Part shown: positions 1-7,744 of the stretch, in pieces
Layout: each line of letters begins with the position of its first letter
Numbering within the stretch: the stretch's first letter is position 1
DNA from: Streptomyces sp. WP-1
Lineage (GTDB): Bacteria; Actinomycetota; Actinomycetes; Streptomycetales; Streptomycetaceae
DNA: 64,000 bases
Reading direction: 5' to 3'
NCBI RefSeq assembly: GCF_030450125.1
Contig: NZ_CP123923.1
Coordinates: 4,650,001-4,714,000, forward strand
The notes under the pieces: model-generated
What the model was told of the DNA's origin: nothing
Database searches by the model: none
What the model saw: the letters and a program-made list of their open reading frames with translations, nothing else
Made by a program: the position numbers and the translations under genes

Positions 1-1197
1 GATGTCGTCGTCTCCGCCACCGGACCGCTGTCCGACCCCAAGGTGCCCGACATCCCGGGCCTTGAGTCCTTCCCCGGCAAGGTGTTCCACTCCGCCCGCT
101 GGGACCACGACTACGACCTGCGCGGCAAGCGCGTGGCCATGGTCGGCACCGGCGCCTCCGCCATCCAGATCGTGCCCGCCATCCAGTCGCAGGTCGGCCG
201 GCTCACCCTCTTCCAGCGCACCCCGCCCTGGGTGATGCCCCGGGTGGACCGCGCGATCAGCCCCGCCGAGCGCTGGCTGCACCGCTCCCTGCCGCTGACC
301 ACCCAGCTGCGCCGCGGCCTGCTGTGGGGCATCCGGGAACTCCAGGTGCAGGCGTTCACCAAGCACCCCGACGAACTCGGCCTGGTCGAGCAGCTCGCCA
401 AGCGCAACATCGCCCGCGCGATCAAGGACCCGGCCCTGCGCGCCCGGCTCACCCCCGACTACCGCATCGGCTGCAAGCGGATCCTGCTCTCCAACGCCTA
501 CTATCCGGCGCTGGCCCGGCCCAACGTGGACGTCGTCGCCAGCGGGCTCAGCGAGGTGCGGGGCTCCACCCTGGTCGCCGCCGACGGCACCGAGGCCGAG
601 GTCGACGCGATCGTCTTCGGCACCGGCTTCCACGTCACGGACATGCCGATCGCCGAACGCGTGGTCGGCGCGGAGGGCATCACCCTCGCCGAGTCGTGGA
701 AGAGCGGCATGCAGGCGCTGCGCGGCGCCACCGCCACCGGGTTCCCGAACTTCATGACGGTCATCGGGCCCAACACCGGCCTCGGCAACTCCTCGATGAT
801 CCTCATGATCGAGTCCCAGCTGAACTACATGGCCGACTATCTGCGCCAGCTCGACGTCCTCGGCGGCCGTGCCGCCCTCGACGCCCGGCCCGGCGCCGTC
901 GCGGCCTGGAACCACAAGGTCCAGGAGCGGATGAAGCGGACCGTGTGGAACACCGGTGGCTGCACCAGCTGGTACCTCGACGCCAGCGGCCGCAACACCA
1001 CCGTGTGGCCCGGTACGACGACCGAGTTCCGGCGCGCGACCCGGCAGGTGGACCTCGGGGAGTACGAGGTGATCCGGGCGCCCGAGCCGCGCGAGGCCCC
1101 CGAGGGCGCGAAGTCCCCCGAGGGCGCGAAGAACGCCAAGTCCAGCCCGGACGCGCAGGCTTCGAAGACCTCGAAGAGCGACGAGGTCGCCGCATGA
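1..1197 (+). CDS. flavin-containing (Baeyer-Villiger type) monooxygenase, C-terminal part
   Basis: This reading frame is open from the first base, so the gene begins upstream of the window. The visible part holds the second Rossmann motif GTGASA (NADPH binding), preceded by an ATG-type VSATG segment, as in class B flavoprotein monooxygenases. The remainder matches the C-terminal half of that family, with FGTGFH and IGPNTG segments. Such enzymes use FAD and NADPH to insert oxygen into ketones or hydroxylate small substrates in the cytosol. The last 40 residues are a charged Ala/Lys/Ser tail with a repeated PEGAK motif, probably disordered. The TGA overlaps the ATG of the next gene. The substrate cannot be told from the sequence. 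Confidence 0.85.
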   Translation, partial: DVVVSATGPLSDPKVPDIPGLESFPGKVFHSARWDHDYDLRGKRVAMVGTGASAIQIVPAIQSQVGRLTLFQRTPPWVMPRVDRAISPAERWLHRSLPLTTQLRRGLLWGIRELQVQAFTKHPDELGLVEQLAKRNIARAIKDPALRARLTPDYRIGCKRILLSNAYYPALARPNVDVVASGLSEVRGSTLVAADGTEAEVDAIVFGTGFHVTDMPIAERVVGAEGITLAESWKSGMQALRGATATGFPNFMTVIGPNTGLGNSSMILMIESQLNYMADYLRQLDVLGGRAALDARPGAVAAWNHKVQERMKRTVWNTGGCTSWYLDASGRNTTVWPGTTTEFRRATRQVDLGEYEVIRAPEPREAPEGAKSPEGAKNAKSSPDAQASKTSKSDEVAA

Positions 1198-2144
1198 GCC
1201 GTCCCCGCCTCACCCACATGACCTCCGGCGCCTACGCCCCGCCCGCCCCCGCCCGGGAACTCACCGTCCCCTCCACCGACGGCGCGCGGCTGTACGCCGA
1301 GGTGCACGGGCCCGAGGGCGCGCCCGCCGTCGTCCTCTCCCACGGCTGGACCTGCTCGACCGCCTTCTGGGCGGCGCAGATCCGGGAACTGGCCGGGGAC
1401 CACCGGGTGATCGTGTACGACCAGCGGGGCCACGGACGCAGCGCCGCGAGCCCCGTGTGCACCACCCGCGCGCTCGCGGACGACCTGGAGGCGGTGCTCG
1501 CCGCGACACTCGCGGACGGCGAACAGGCCCTGGTCGTCGGGCACTCCATGGGCGGCATGACGGTCATGGCGGCGGCCGGGCGGCCCCGCTTCCGCGCCCA
1601 CGCGGCGGCCGTCCTGCTGGCCAGCACCGGCAGTGCGCGGCTGGTCGCGGAGGCCCGGGTGCTGCCGCTGCGCGAGGGGCCGCTGCGCACCCGGCTCAGC
1701 GCGGGGATCCTCGGCTCGCGCGCCCCGCTCGGACCGGTCACCCCGCTCGCCAGGCGGATCCTCAAGTACGGCACGATGGGCGCCCGTTCGACACCGGAGA
1801 TGGTGGAGGCGTGCGCGCGGATCGTGCACGGCTGCCCGACCGGGGCCCGGCACGCCTGGTCCCAGGTGCTCGCCTCGCTCGATCTCGACCACGGCGTACG
1901 GCGGCTGGACCTGCCCACCGCGGTCCTGCACGGCACGGCCGACCGCCTCGTGCCGCCGGTGCACGCGCACGCCCTGGTCGCCGAACTCCCGCGCTGCGTC
2001 GGGCTCACCGAGCTGCCCGGCGCCGGCCACATGACCCCGGTCGAGGAGCCCGAGCGGGTCACGGGCCGGATCCGGGAACTCGTCAGCACGTATGTCACGG
2101 GGGCCGGCGAACCCGCTCCCCAGCGGATCAAGGAGGGCGCATGA
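1194..2144 (+). CDS. alpha/beta hydrolase
   Basis: This 316-residue cytosolic protein has the alpha/beta hydrolase fold. The oxyanion segment is HGWTCS, the nucleophile elbow is GHSMGG, the acid is in HGTADRLVP, and the catalytic histidine is in GAGHMTPVEEPE. I chose the ATG at 1194 because it overlaps the preceding stop as ATGA and sits just before the first conserved strand. The same kind of overlap occurs with the next gene at 2141, so the monooxygenase, hydrolase and dehydrogenase should be translationally coupled. An oxidation, ester cleavage and alcohol/ketone interconversion would fit a catabolic or detoxification route (inference); the substrate is unknown. Confidence 0.88.
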   Translation: MSRPRLTHMTSGAYAPPAPARELTVPSTDGARLYAEVHGPEGAPAVVLSHGWTCSTAFWAAQIRELAGDHRVIVYDQRGHGRSAASPVCTTRALADDLEAVLAATLADGEQALVVGHSMGGMTVMAAAGRPRFRAHAAAVLLASTGSARLVAEARVLPLREGPLRTRLSAGILGSRAPLGPVTPLARRILKYGTMGARSTPEMVEACARIVHGCPTGARHAWSQVLASLDLDHGVRRLDLPTAVLHGTADRLVPPVHAHALVAELPRCVGLTELPGAGHMTPVEEPERVTGRIRELVSTYVTGAGEPAPQRIKEGA

Positions 2145-3025
2145 GCAGGGTCGATCTGGAGGGACAGGTCGCGGTCGTCACCGGAGCGGCGCGCGGCGTC
2201 GGCGAGTTGCTCGCCCGCAAGCTCTCCGCGCGCGGTGCGAAGGTGGCGCTGGTCGGCCTGGAGGAGGAGGCCCTGAAGGAGGTCTCCGGGCGGCTGCACA
2301 GCGAGAGCGCCCACTGGTACGCCGATGTCACCGACCACGAGGCGATGGCCCGGGTGGCGCGGGAGGTGAAGGCGCGGTTCGGGAAGGTCGACATCGTGGT
2401 CGCCAACGCCGGTGTGGCGACGGGCGGTCCGTTCATCGACTCCGACCCGGACGCCTGGCGCCGGGTGATCGAGGTCAACCTCATCGGCTCGGCGGTGACC
2501 GCCCGCGCGTTCCTGCCGGTGCTGGTGGAGAGCCGGGGCTATCTGCTCCAGATCGCCTCCCTCGCGGCGATCACCCCGGCGCCGATGATGACCGCGTACT
2601 GCGCCTCCAAGTCCGGTGTGGAGGCGTACGCGCACAGCCTGCGGGCCGAGGTCGGCTACCAGGGGGTGCGGGTCGGCGTCGGGTATCTCTCGTGGACCGA
2701 CACCGACATGGTGCGCGGGGCCGATCAGGACGACGTCATGCGGGAGTTGCGGCAGCGGCTGCCGTGGCCGTCGAACAAGACGTATCCGCTGGGGCCCGCG
2801 GTGGACCGGATCGTCGCGGGGATCGAGCGGCGGTCCTCGCATGTGTACGCGCAGTGGTGGCTGCGGGGCATGCAGAGCGTGCGCGGGTATCTCCCGGGGC
2901 TCATCGGGTCGGTGGGGCAACGGGAGATGAAGCGGTTCGGGCCGCGCCTGGAGGGGATGCGGTCCGGGCTGGTCGGCGCGGGCGGGGAGGCGGACGAGGC
3001 GGCACGGGTCACGGTACGTGACTGA
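2141..3025 (+). CDS. short-chain dehydrogenase/reductase (SDR)
   Basis: The product has 294 residues. The N-terminal TGAARGVG is the classical SDR cofactor motif, NAGVAT is the structural NAG motif, and YCASK provides the catalytic Tyr and Lys, with the catalytic Ser in the preceding QIASLA strand. It should catalyse NAD(P)-dependent alcohol/ketone interconversion. A C-terminal extension of about 60 residues beyond the SDR core is rich in Arg and Gly. The ATG overlaps the hydrolase stop (ATGA). It is the last gene of the three-gene unit; the next gene starts 95 bases on and has its own ribosome-binding site. Confidence 0.88.
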   Translation: MSRVDLEGQVAVVTGAARGVGELLARKLSARGAKVALVGLEEEALKEVSGRLHSESAHWYADVTDHEAMARVAREVKARFGKVDIVVANAGVATGGPFIDSDPDAWRRVIEVNLIGSAVTARAFLPVLVESRGYLLQIASLAAITPAPMMTAYCASKSGVEAYAHSLRAEVGYQGVRVGVGYLSWTDTDMVRGADQDDVMRELRQRLPWPSNKTYPLGPAVDRIVAGIERRSSHVYAQWWLRGMQSVRGYLPGLIGSVGQREMKRFGPRLEGMRSGLVGAGGEADEAARVTVRD

Positions 3026-3120
3026 TCCACATGCGGGGCGTGAGGGGCCGTGTGAATCTGGTCGTGGCCCCGCTGAGGGGCCGACTTCCCCACTCTCACT
3101 CACCACAGGAGTGAACCCAC

Positions 3121-3375
3121 ATGGGTATGAAGGACCAGCAGCGCCAGGACCAGGGCCAGTGGCAGCAGAAGGGCAAGGGCAAGATGGACCAGGCGCGTGA
3201 GCGCGCCGGCCAGCCCGGCCAGCCCGGCCAGCCCGGCCAGCCCCAGCGTGGCGGCCAGCCCGGCCAGCCCCAGCGCGGCGAGCGCCCCCAGCAGGGCCAG
3301 CAGCCCAACCGCGGTCGTCAGGACATCGACGACACGGAGATGCAGGACCGGATGGACCACGACTACGACGCGTAG
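3121..3375 (+). CDS. small Gln/Gly/Pro-rich hydrophilic protein
   Basis: This gene encodes 84 residues with no hydrophobic segment. The composition is dominated by Gln, Gly, Pro, Arg and Asp. The N-terminal third is Gln/Lys-rich, the middle repeats GQP, and the tail is acidic (DIDDTEMQDRMDHDYDA). At the DNA level a 9-base unit, GGCCAGCCC, is repeated four times in tandem (3208-3243) and twice more downstream. A good ribosome-binding site, AGGAG, precedes the ATG. The protein is almost certainly disordered. I do not recognise a family with known function; a stress-related hydrophilin-like role is only a guess. Confidence 0.7.
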   Translation: MGMKDQQRQDQGQWQQKGKGKMDQARERAGQPGQPGQPGQPQRGGQPGQPQRGERPQQGQQPNRGRQDIDDTEMQDRMDHDYDA

Positions 3376-3468
3376 CCGCGGCGCTCGGCCCTGGCCGGGT
3401 ATGCGGGGCGCCCTTCGCTTCGAGGGGTGCCCCGCGTTCGGTTGTCGGGGCGGCTCCGCCGGGTGGTC

Positions 3469-3513
3469 GGGTGCGGGCGCGTCGGGGCTTGTCGCGCGGT
3501 TCCCCGCGCCCCT
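3469..3513 (+). repeat. dispersed GC-rich intergenic repeat, copy 1
   Basis: This 45-base element lies between the convergent small-protein and tricorn genes. It starts GGGTGCGGGCGCGTCG and ends TTCCCCGCGCCCCT. Related copies sit at 25912-25954 and, inverted, at 35581-35625, each in a short space just after a gene end. Its two ends can pair (GCGGGG with CCCCGC), so it may work as a transcription terminator. Confidence 0.6.
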
Positions 3514-3530
3514 TCGGTACGCGGCCCTTC

Positions 3531-6500
3531 TCAGGAAGTTGCCCTCGGTGGCAGTTTCGGGCGGGAGCGGTTCGGGGCGTCGGAGTAGTCCGGGGGGACG
3601 GCGGCCGGGTCGGATTCGAGGAGTTTCAGGGCGAGTTGGATCGCGTCGTCCATCTGGGCGTGGCGGCCCTCGGCCCAGTCCAGGGGGGTGCGCAGGATCT
3701 CCAGGTCCGGGGTGACGCCGCGGTTCTCGATGGACCAGCCGTAGGCGTCGAACCAGGCCGCGTTCATGGGCACGGTGATGACGGTGCCGTCGCCGAGGCG
3801 GTGGCGGCCGGTCATGCCGACGACCCCGCCCCAGGTGCGCTGCCCCACCACCGGTCCGAGGCCGAGGAGTTTGAACGCGGCCGTGATCATGTCGCCGTCG
3901 GAGGACGTCGCCTCGTCGGCCAGCGCCACCACCGGCCCCCGGGGGGCGTTCGAGGTGTACGACACCGGCTGGGCGTCGCGCGTCAGGTCCCAGCCCAGGA
4001 TCGTCCGGGTCAGCTTCTCGATGACCAGCTCGCTGATGTGGCCGCCCGCGTTGCCGCGCACGTCCACGATCAGCGCGGGCCGGGACACCTCCATGCGCAG
4101 ATCGCGGTTGAACTGGGCCCAGCCCGAGCCGCCCATGTCGGGGATGTGCAGATAGCCGCACTTGCCGCCGCTCAACTCCCGCACCACGTCCCGGCGTTTG
4201 GCCACCCAGTCCTGGTAGCGCAGCGGCCGGTCGTCGATCAGCGGGACGACGGCGACCCGGCGGGGCCTTCCCGCTCCCTCGGCGGGGGTGAAGGTCAGCT
4301 CCACCGTCGTACCGCCCGCGCCGGCCAGCAGCGGGAAGGGGCCCCTGACGGGGTCGACCGGGCGGCCGTCGACATGGGTGAGGACCGCGCCCTCGCGGAT
4401 GCCCGTGCCGGCCAGCGGGGAGCGGGCCTTGGAGTCGGAGGAGTCGCCGGGCAGGATCCGCCGTACCGTCCAGCCGTCCTCGCGGTGCACCAGGTTGGCG
4501 CCGAGCAGGCCCTGCCAGCGCTGGTAGTGCGGCGGGCCCTCGTTGCGGCGGGCGGCGGTGACATAGGCGTGGGAGGTGCCGAGTTCGCCGAGGACCTCGC
4601 GCAGCAGATCCGCGAACTCGTCGGGGGAGGCGACCCGTTCGACGAGCGGGCGGTACTGGTCGAGCACCGCGTCCCAGTCGATGCCGCTCATGCCCGGGTC
4701 CCAGAAGTAGGCGCGGATGATCCGGCCCGCCTCGTCGTACGCCTGGCGCCACTCGGCGGGCGGGTCCACCTCGTGCAGGATGCGGCGCAGGTCGATCCAG
4801 ACGGTGCTGTCGGAGTCGCCCGTCTCGGTGGCGGGCACCGCCCGCGGCTCGCCCTCGTCCACCACGACCAGCCGGGTGCCGTCGCCGCTCACCGCGAACC
4901 AGTCGAGGTGGCCGACGAGTTCGGACTTCTTCCCCTTGGCGATGTTGAAGTACTCCAGCGTGGGGCGGCCGCTGGTGTCGGCGGGGTTGGCGAAGGTCTC
5001 GCCGAGCGCGCCGGAGATCGGCCAGCGCAGCCAGACCAGGCCGCCGCCCGCGACCGGGTGCAGCGAGGAGTACTTGGAGGCGATCACCGGGAACGGGGTG
5101 ACCCGGCTCGCCAGGCCCTCCACCTCGACCGTCACCGTGCCCGCCTCCCCGGTCTCCTCGTCCTCCAGCGGGTCGAGCCCGCCCGCCGCCGGGCGCCCCT
5201 CGGGGTTCAGGGCGAACGGCGAGGGGGTCGCCGAGGACAGCGGGACCAGGTAGGGGCGGCTGCCGAGCGGGAAGGACAGATCGCCGGTGTGGACGTCGTA
5301 CACCGGGTCGAAGCCGCGCCAGGACAGGAAGGCGAGGTAGCGGCCGTCGCGGGTGAAGACGGGGGTCTCGTCCTCGAAGCGGCCGTCGGTGACGTCCACG
5401 ATCAGCCGGTCCTTGATGCGGGCCAGCTTGATCTGGCGCAGGGAGCGGCCGATGCCGGGGTGGGACCAGGTGAGCCAGCTGCCGTCGGGGGAGAAGGCGA
5501 GGTCGCGCACGGGGCCGTTGACGGAGCGGATCAGCTCGGTGACCGCGCCCTCCTCGGTCTGCTCGCCGACGCCGGTGCCCGGCGCCTCGGGGACCCCGGC
5601 GCCGGGCTCCTCGGGCACGTCGATCAGCAGCAGCCTGCCGTCGTGGGAGGCGACGGCCAGGCGCTCGCCGTCCGGGTCGGGGACCATCTCCAGGACGCGG
5701 CCGAGGGCGCCTTGGGCGAGCCTGCGGGGCGGGCGGTCGCCGGTGGCGCGGGGCAGCTGGGCGATCTCCACCGCGTCCTCGCCCTCGGCGTCGGTCACAT
5801 AGGCCACCTGCCCCATGGAGCCCAGCATCTCCGGCAGCCGGACCCGCACCCCGGGGGTGTCCGCGATGGTGCGGGCGGGGCCGTCGCGGTGGGTGAGCCA
5901 GTACAGGCTGCCGCGCACCACGACCGCGCTGGCCCGGCCGGTCTCGTCCACGGAGATGCCGTCGACGTTCTGCGCGGCGGGCACCTGGTAGCGGCGCCGG
6001 CCCGCGGCGGGCCCGGCGAGGCGGACGTCGAGCCTGCGCGGGGTGCCGCGCGGCGAGAAGTCGTCGACGAGCCACAGGTCGCCCGCGCACTGGTAGACCA
6101 CCCGGGTGCCGTCACTGGCGGCGTGCCGGGCGTAGAAGGCGTCGTGGTCGGTGTGGCGGCGCAGGTCGGTGCCGTCGTAGGCGCAGGAGTAGAGGTTGCC
6201 GACGCCCTCGTGGTCGGAGAGGAAGGCGATCCGCCCGGCGACGTACATGGGGCTGGCCAGATGGCCGCCGAGGTCGGGCAGCAGGCGCTCGCCGTGCAGC
6301 CACAGCCGGCCCATGGCGCCGCCCCGGTAGCGCTTCCAGGAGGCGGGTTCGTGCGGCGGGGTGCCGGTGAGCAGCAGTGTCCTGCGCTCGCCGTCGAGGT
6401 CGGCGACCTGGATCTCGGTGACCGGGCCCCAGGGCAGCCGGCCGCCCGGATCGCCGTCGGGGGTCACCTTGTAGGCCCAGGTGAAGTAGGAGAACGGCTG

Positions 6501-6827
6501 CCCGTGCGAGGCCACCGCCAGGATGTCGCCGTCCGGGGACCAGCCGCACACCTGGGTGTCGGTGCTGCCCCAGTACGTCAGCTGGCGCGCGGGTCCGCCG
6601 GTGACGTCCACCAGATGGATCTCGGGGACCAGACTGCGCCAGCTCGTGTACGCGATCCGGCCGCCGTCGGGGGAGAAGCGCGGGTGCCCGGTCTTGGTGC
6701 GGTCCGCGGTGAGCCGCCAGGCGCGGCCGGGGGCGTCCAGGGGGGCCAGCCACAGGTCGTCCTCGGCCACGAAGCACAGCAGGTCGCCGCTGAGGTGGGG
6801 GAAGCGCAGATAGCTCACCCTCCCCAT
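3531..6827 (-). CDS. tricorn-like protease (S41 family peptidase)
   Basis: This 1098-residue cytosolic peptidase has the tricorn architecture: N-terminal beta-propeller repeats (about 1-650, with WSPDGD and FSPDG blades), a helical cap, a PDZ domain near 770-850, and an S41 serine-protease core. Likely catalytic residues are the His in LGTSHAYV and the Ser in TSSDGDMI; RGNAGGH shapes the oxyanion region. In archaea, tricorn trims proteasome products to short peptides, and Streptomyces has proteasomes. The start at 6827 was chosen because MGRVSYLRFPHLSGD begins at the first blade. A TTG at 6854, with GAAGGG upstream, is an alternative that adds nine residues. It faces away from the TetR gene, so one control region may serve both. 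Confidence 0.9.
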   Translation of the reverse strand: MGRVSYLRFPHLSGDLLCFVAEDDLWLAPLDAPGRAWRLTADRTKTGHPRFSPDGGRIAYTSWRSLVPEIHLVDVTGGPARQLTYWGSTDTQVCGWSPDGDILAVASHGQPFSYFTWAYKVTPDGDPGGRLPWGPVTEIQVADLDGERRTLLLTGTPPHEPASWKRYRGGAMGRLWLHGERLLPDLGGHLASPMYVAGRIAFLSDHEGVGNLYSCAYDGTDLRRHTDHDAFYARHAASDGTRVVYQCAGDLWLVDDFSPRGTPRRLDVRLAGPAAGRRRYQVPAAQNVDGISVDETGRASAVVVRGSLYWLTHRDGPARTIADTPGVRVRLPEMLGSMGQVAYVTDAEGEDAVEIAQLPRATGDRPPRRLAQGALGRVLEMVPDPDGERLAVASHDGRLLLIDVPEEPGAGVPEAPGTGVGEQTEEGAVTELIRSVNGPVRDLAFSPDGSWLTWSHPGIGRSLRQIKLARIKDRLIVDVTDGRFEDETPVFTRDGRYLAFLSWRGFDPVYDVHTGDLSFPLGSRPYLVPLSSATPSPFALNPEGRPAAGGLDPLEDEETGEAGTVTVEVEGLASRVTPFPVIASKYSSLHPVAGGGLVWLRWPISGALGETFANPADTSGRPTLEYFNIAKGKKSELVGHLDWFAVSGDGTRLVVVDEGEPRAVPATETGDSDSTVWIDLRRILHEVDPPAEWRQAYDEAGRIIRAYFWDPGMSGIDWDAVLDQYRPLVERVASPDEFADLLREVLGELGTSHAYVTAARRNEGPPHYQRWQGLLGANLVHREDGWTVRRILPGDSSDSKARSPLAGTGIREGAVLTHVDGRPVDPVRGPFPLLAGAGGTTVELTFTPAEGAGRPRRVAVVPLIDDRPLRYQDWVAKRRDVVRELSGGKCGYLHIPDMGGSGWAQFNRDLRMEVSRPALIVDVRGNAGGHISELVIEKLTRTILGWDLTRDAQPVSYTSNAPRGPVVALADEATSSDGDMITAAFKLLGLGPVVGQRTWGGVVGMTGRHRLGDGTVITVPMNAAWFDAYGWSIENRGVTPDLEILRTPLDWAEGRHAQMDDAIQLALKLLESDPAAVPPDYSDAPNRSRPKLPPRATS

Positions 6828-6903
6828 GCTTTTCCGCCCGCTGGGGGCGGGCAACTTATATGCCCTTCTTATCCGTTCCTCACGTTCGTGACGGAGCCCA
6901 CGT

Positions 6904-6918
6904 ACGAAACGGTTTCGT
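6904..6918. promoter_or_regulatory. palindromic operator candidate between tricorn and tetR
   Basis: The sequence ACGAAACGGTTTCGT is a 15-base inverted repeat with a single central base. It lies between the divergent protease gene and the TetR-MMPL unit, about 120 bases before the tetR start. Position and symmetry suit autoregulation by the neighbouring TetR protein. This is inferred from sequence only. Confidence 0.5.
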
Positions 6919-6978
6919 TTCGCTTCGGGGTGGGGGTATCTTCATGGACGTACGAAGATGGACGTACACAAGGAAGTT

Positions 6979-7018
6979 CCGGAAAGAAGTCCTGGAAACA
7001 GGTCCCGGAAAGAAGTCC
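6979..7018 (+). repeat. pair of 14-base direct repeats upstream of tetR
   Basis: CCGGAAAGAAGTCC occurs at 6979-6992 and again at 7005-7018, 26 bases apart (start to start), with a related GGAAACAGGTCC between them. A second direct repeat, GGACGTAC, lies just upstream near 6944 and 6960. These are probably in the 5' leader of the TetR-MMPL transcript or in its promoter. Confidence 0.5.
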
Positions 7019-7039
7019 CGGCGCGGAAGGGTGAGCGAC

Positions 7040-7633
7040 ATGACCGAGGCCGTCGCGGCTGCACGTCGAAGCCGCATCACCCCCGAGCGCGAGGCCGAGC
7101 TGTACGAGGCCGTGCTCGACCTGCTCCGGGAGGTCGGCTACGACGCCCTGACCATGGACGCCGTCGCCACCCGCACCCGGTCCAGCAAGGCCACGCTCTA
7201 CCGCCAGTGGGGCGGCAAGGCCGAGCTGGTGGTCAAGGCGCTGCGGCACAACAAGCGCGGCCACCTCGGGGACATCGACACCGGTTCCCTCCGCGGCGAC
7301 CTGCACGCCCTCGTGGCGAGGGAGGACGACTGCACCATGCAGCAGAACTCCGCCCTGATGCGGGGCATCGCCATGGCGATGCACCGCCACGAGGATCTGC
7401 GCGAGACGTTCCGGGCGCAGATCGTCGAGGCGGAGATCGTCAGCGGCCGGCAGATGCTCCAGCGGGCCATCGACCGGGGCGAGGTCCGCCCGGACTGCCC
7501 GGCGATCGACTTCATGGTGCACATGATGGTCGGCGGCTTCGCCACCAGGACCCTCCTGGAGGACCAGCCGCCCACCCAGGACTTCCTCACCTCGTACATC
7601 GACGCCGTGGTCCTCCCCGCCCTCGGCGCCTGA
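7040..7633 (+). CDS. TetR/AcrR family transcriptional regulator
   Basis: This 197-residue regulator has an N-terminal helix-turn-helix (about residues 15-60, DALTMDAVATRTRSSKATLY) and a ligand-binding C-terminal half of the TetR_C type. I chose the ATG at 7040 because GGAAGG lies nine bases upstream; the in-frame GTG at 7031 would have no room for a ribosome-binding site. It is 111 bases ahead of the MMPL exporter on the same strand. By analogy with many TetR-MMPL pairs, it probably represses the exporter and itself, releasing DNA when the exported compound or lipid binds. The palindrome at 6904-6918 is the likely operator. Confidence 0.88.
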   Translation: MTEAVAAARRSRITPEREAELYEAVLDLLREVGYDALTMDAVATRTRSSKATLYRQWGGKAELVVKALRHNKRGHLGDIDTGSLRGDLHALVAREDDCTMQQNSALMRGIAMAMHRHEDLRETFRAQIVEAEIVSGRQMLQRAIDRGEVRPDCPAIDFMVHMMVGGFATRTLLEDQPPTQDFLTSYIDAVVLPALGA

Positions 7634-7744
7634 CCCTCCTCGCACACTCCCCATCAAGCCCACCGTCTGACGTCACCGCTCACGTCGTCGGGCTGATCAC
7701 CCCTGCCCTGATGAACCCCACGACCTGACCGGGAGTCCGCCCCC

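Noticed and set aside
3471..7034. 1187-codon open frame on the plus strand opposite the tricorn-like gene
   Set aside because: The minus-strand product has clear propeller, PDZ and protease motifs. The plus-strand frame is a product of the GC-rich third positions on the other strand and has no recognisable domains.
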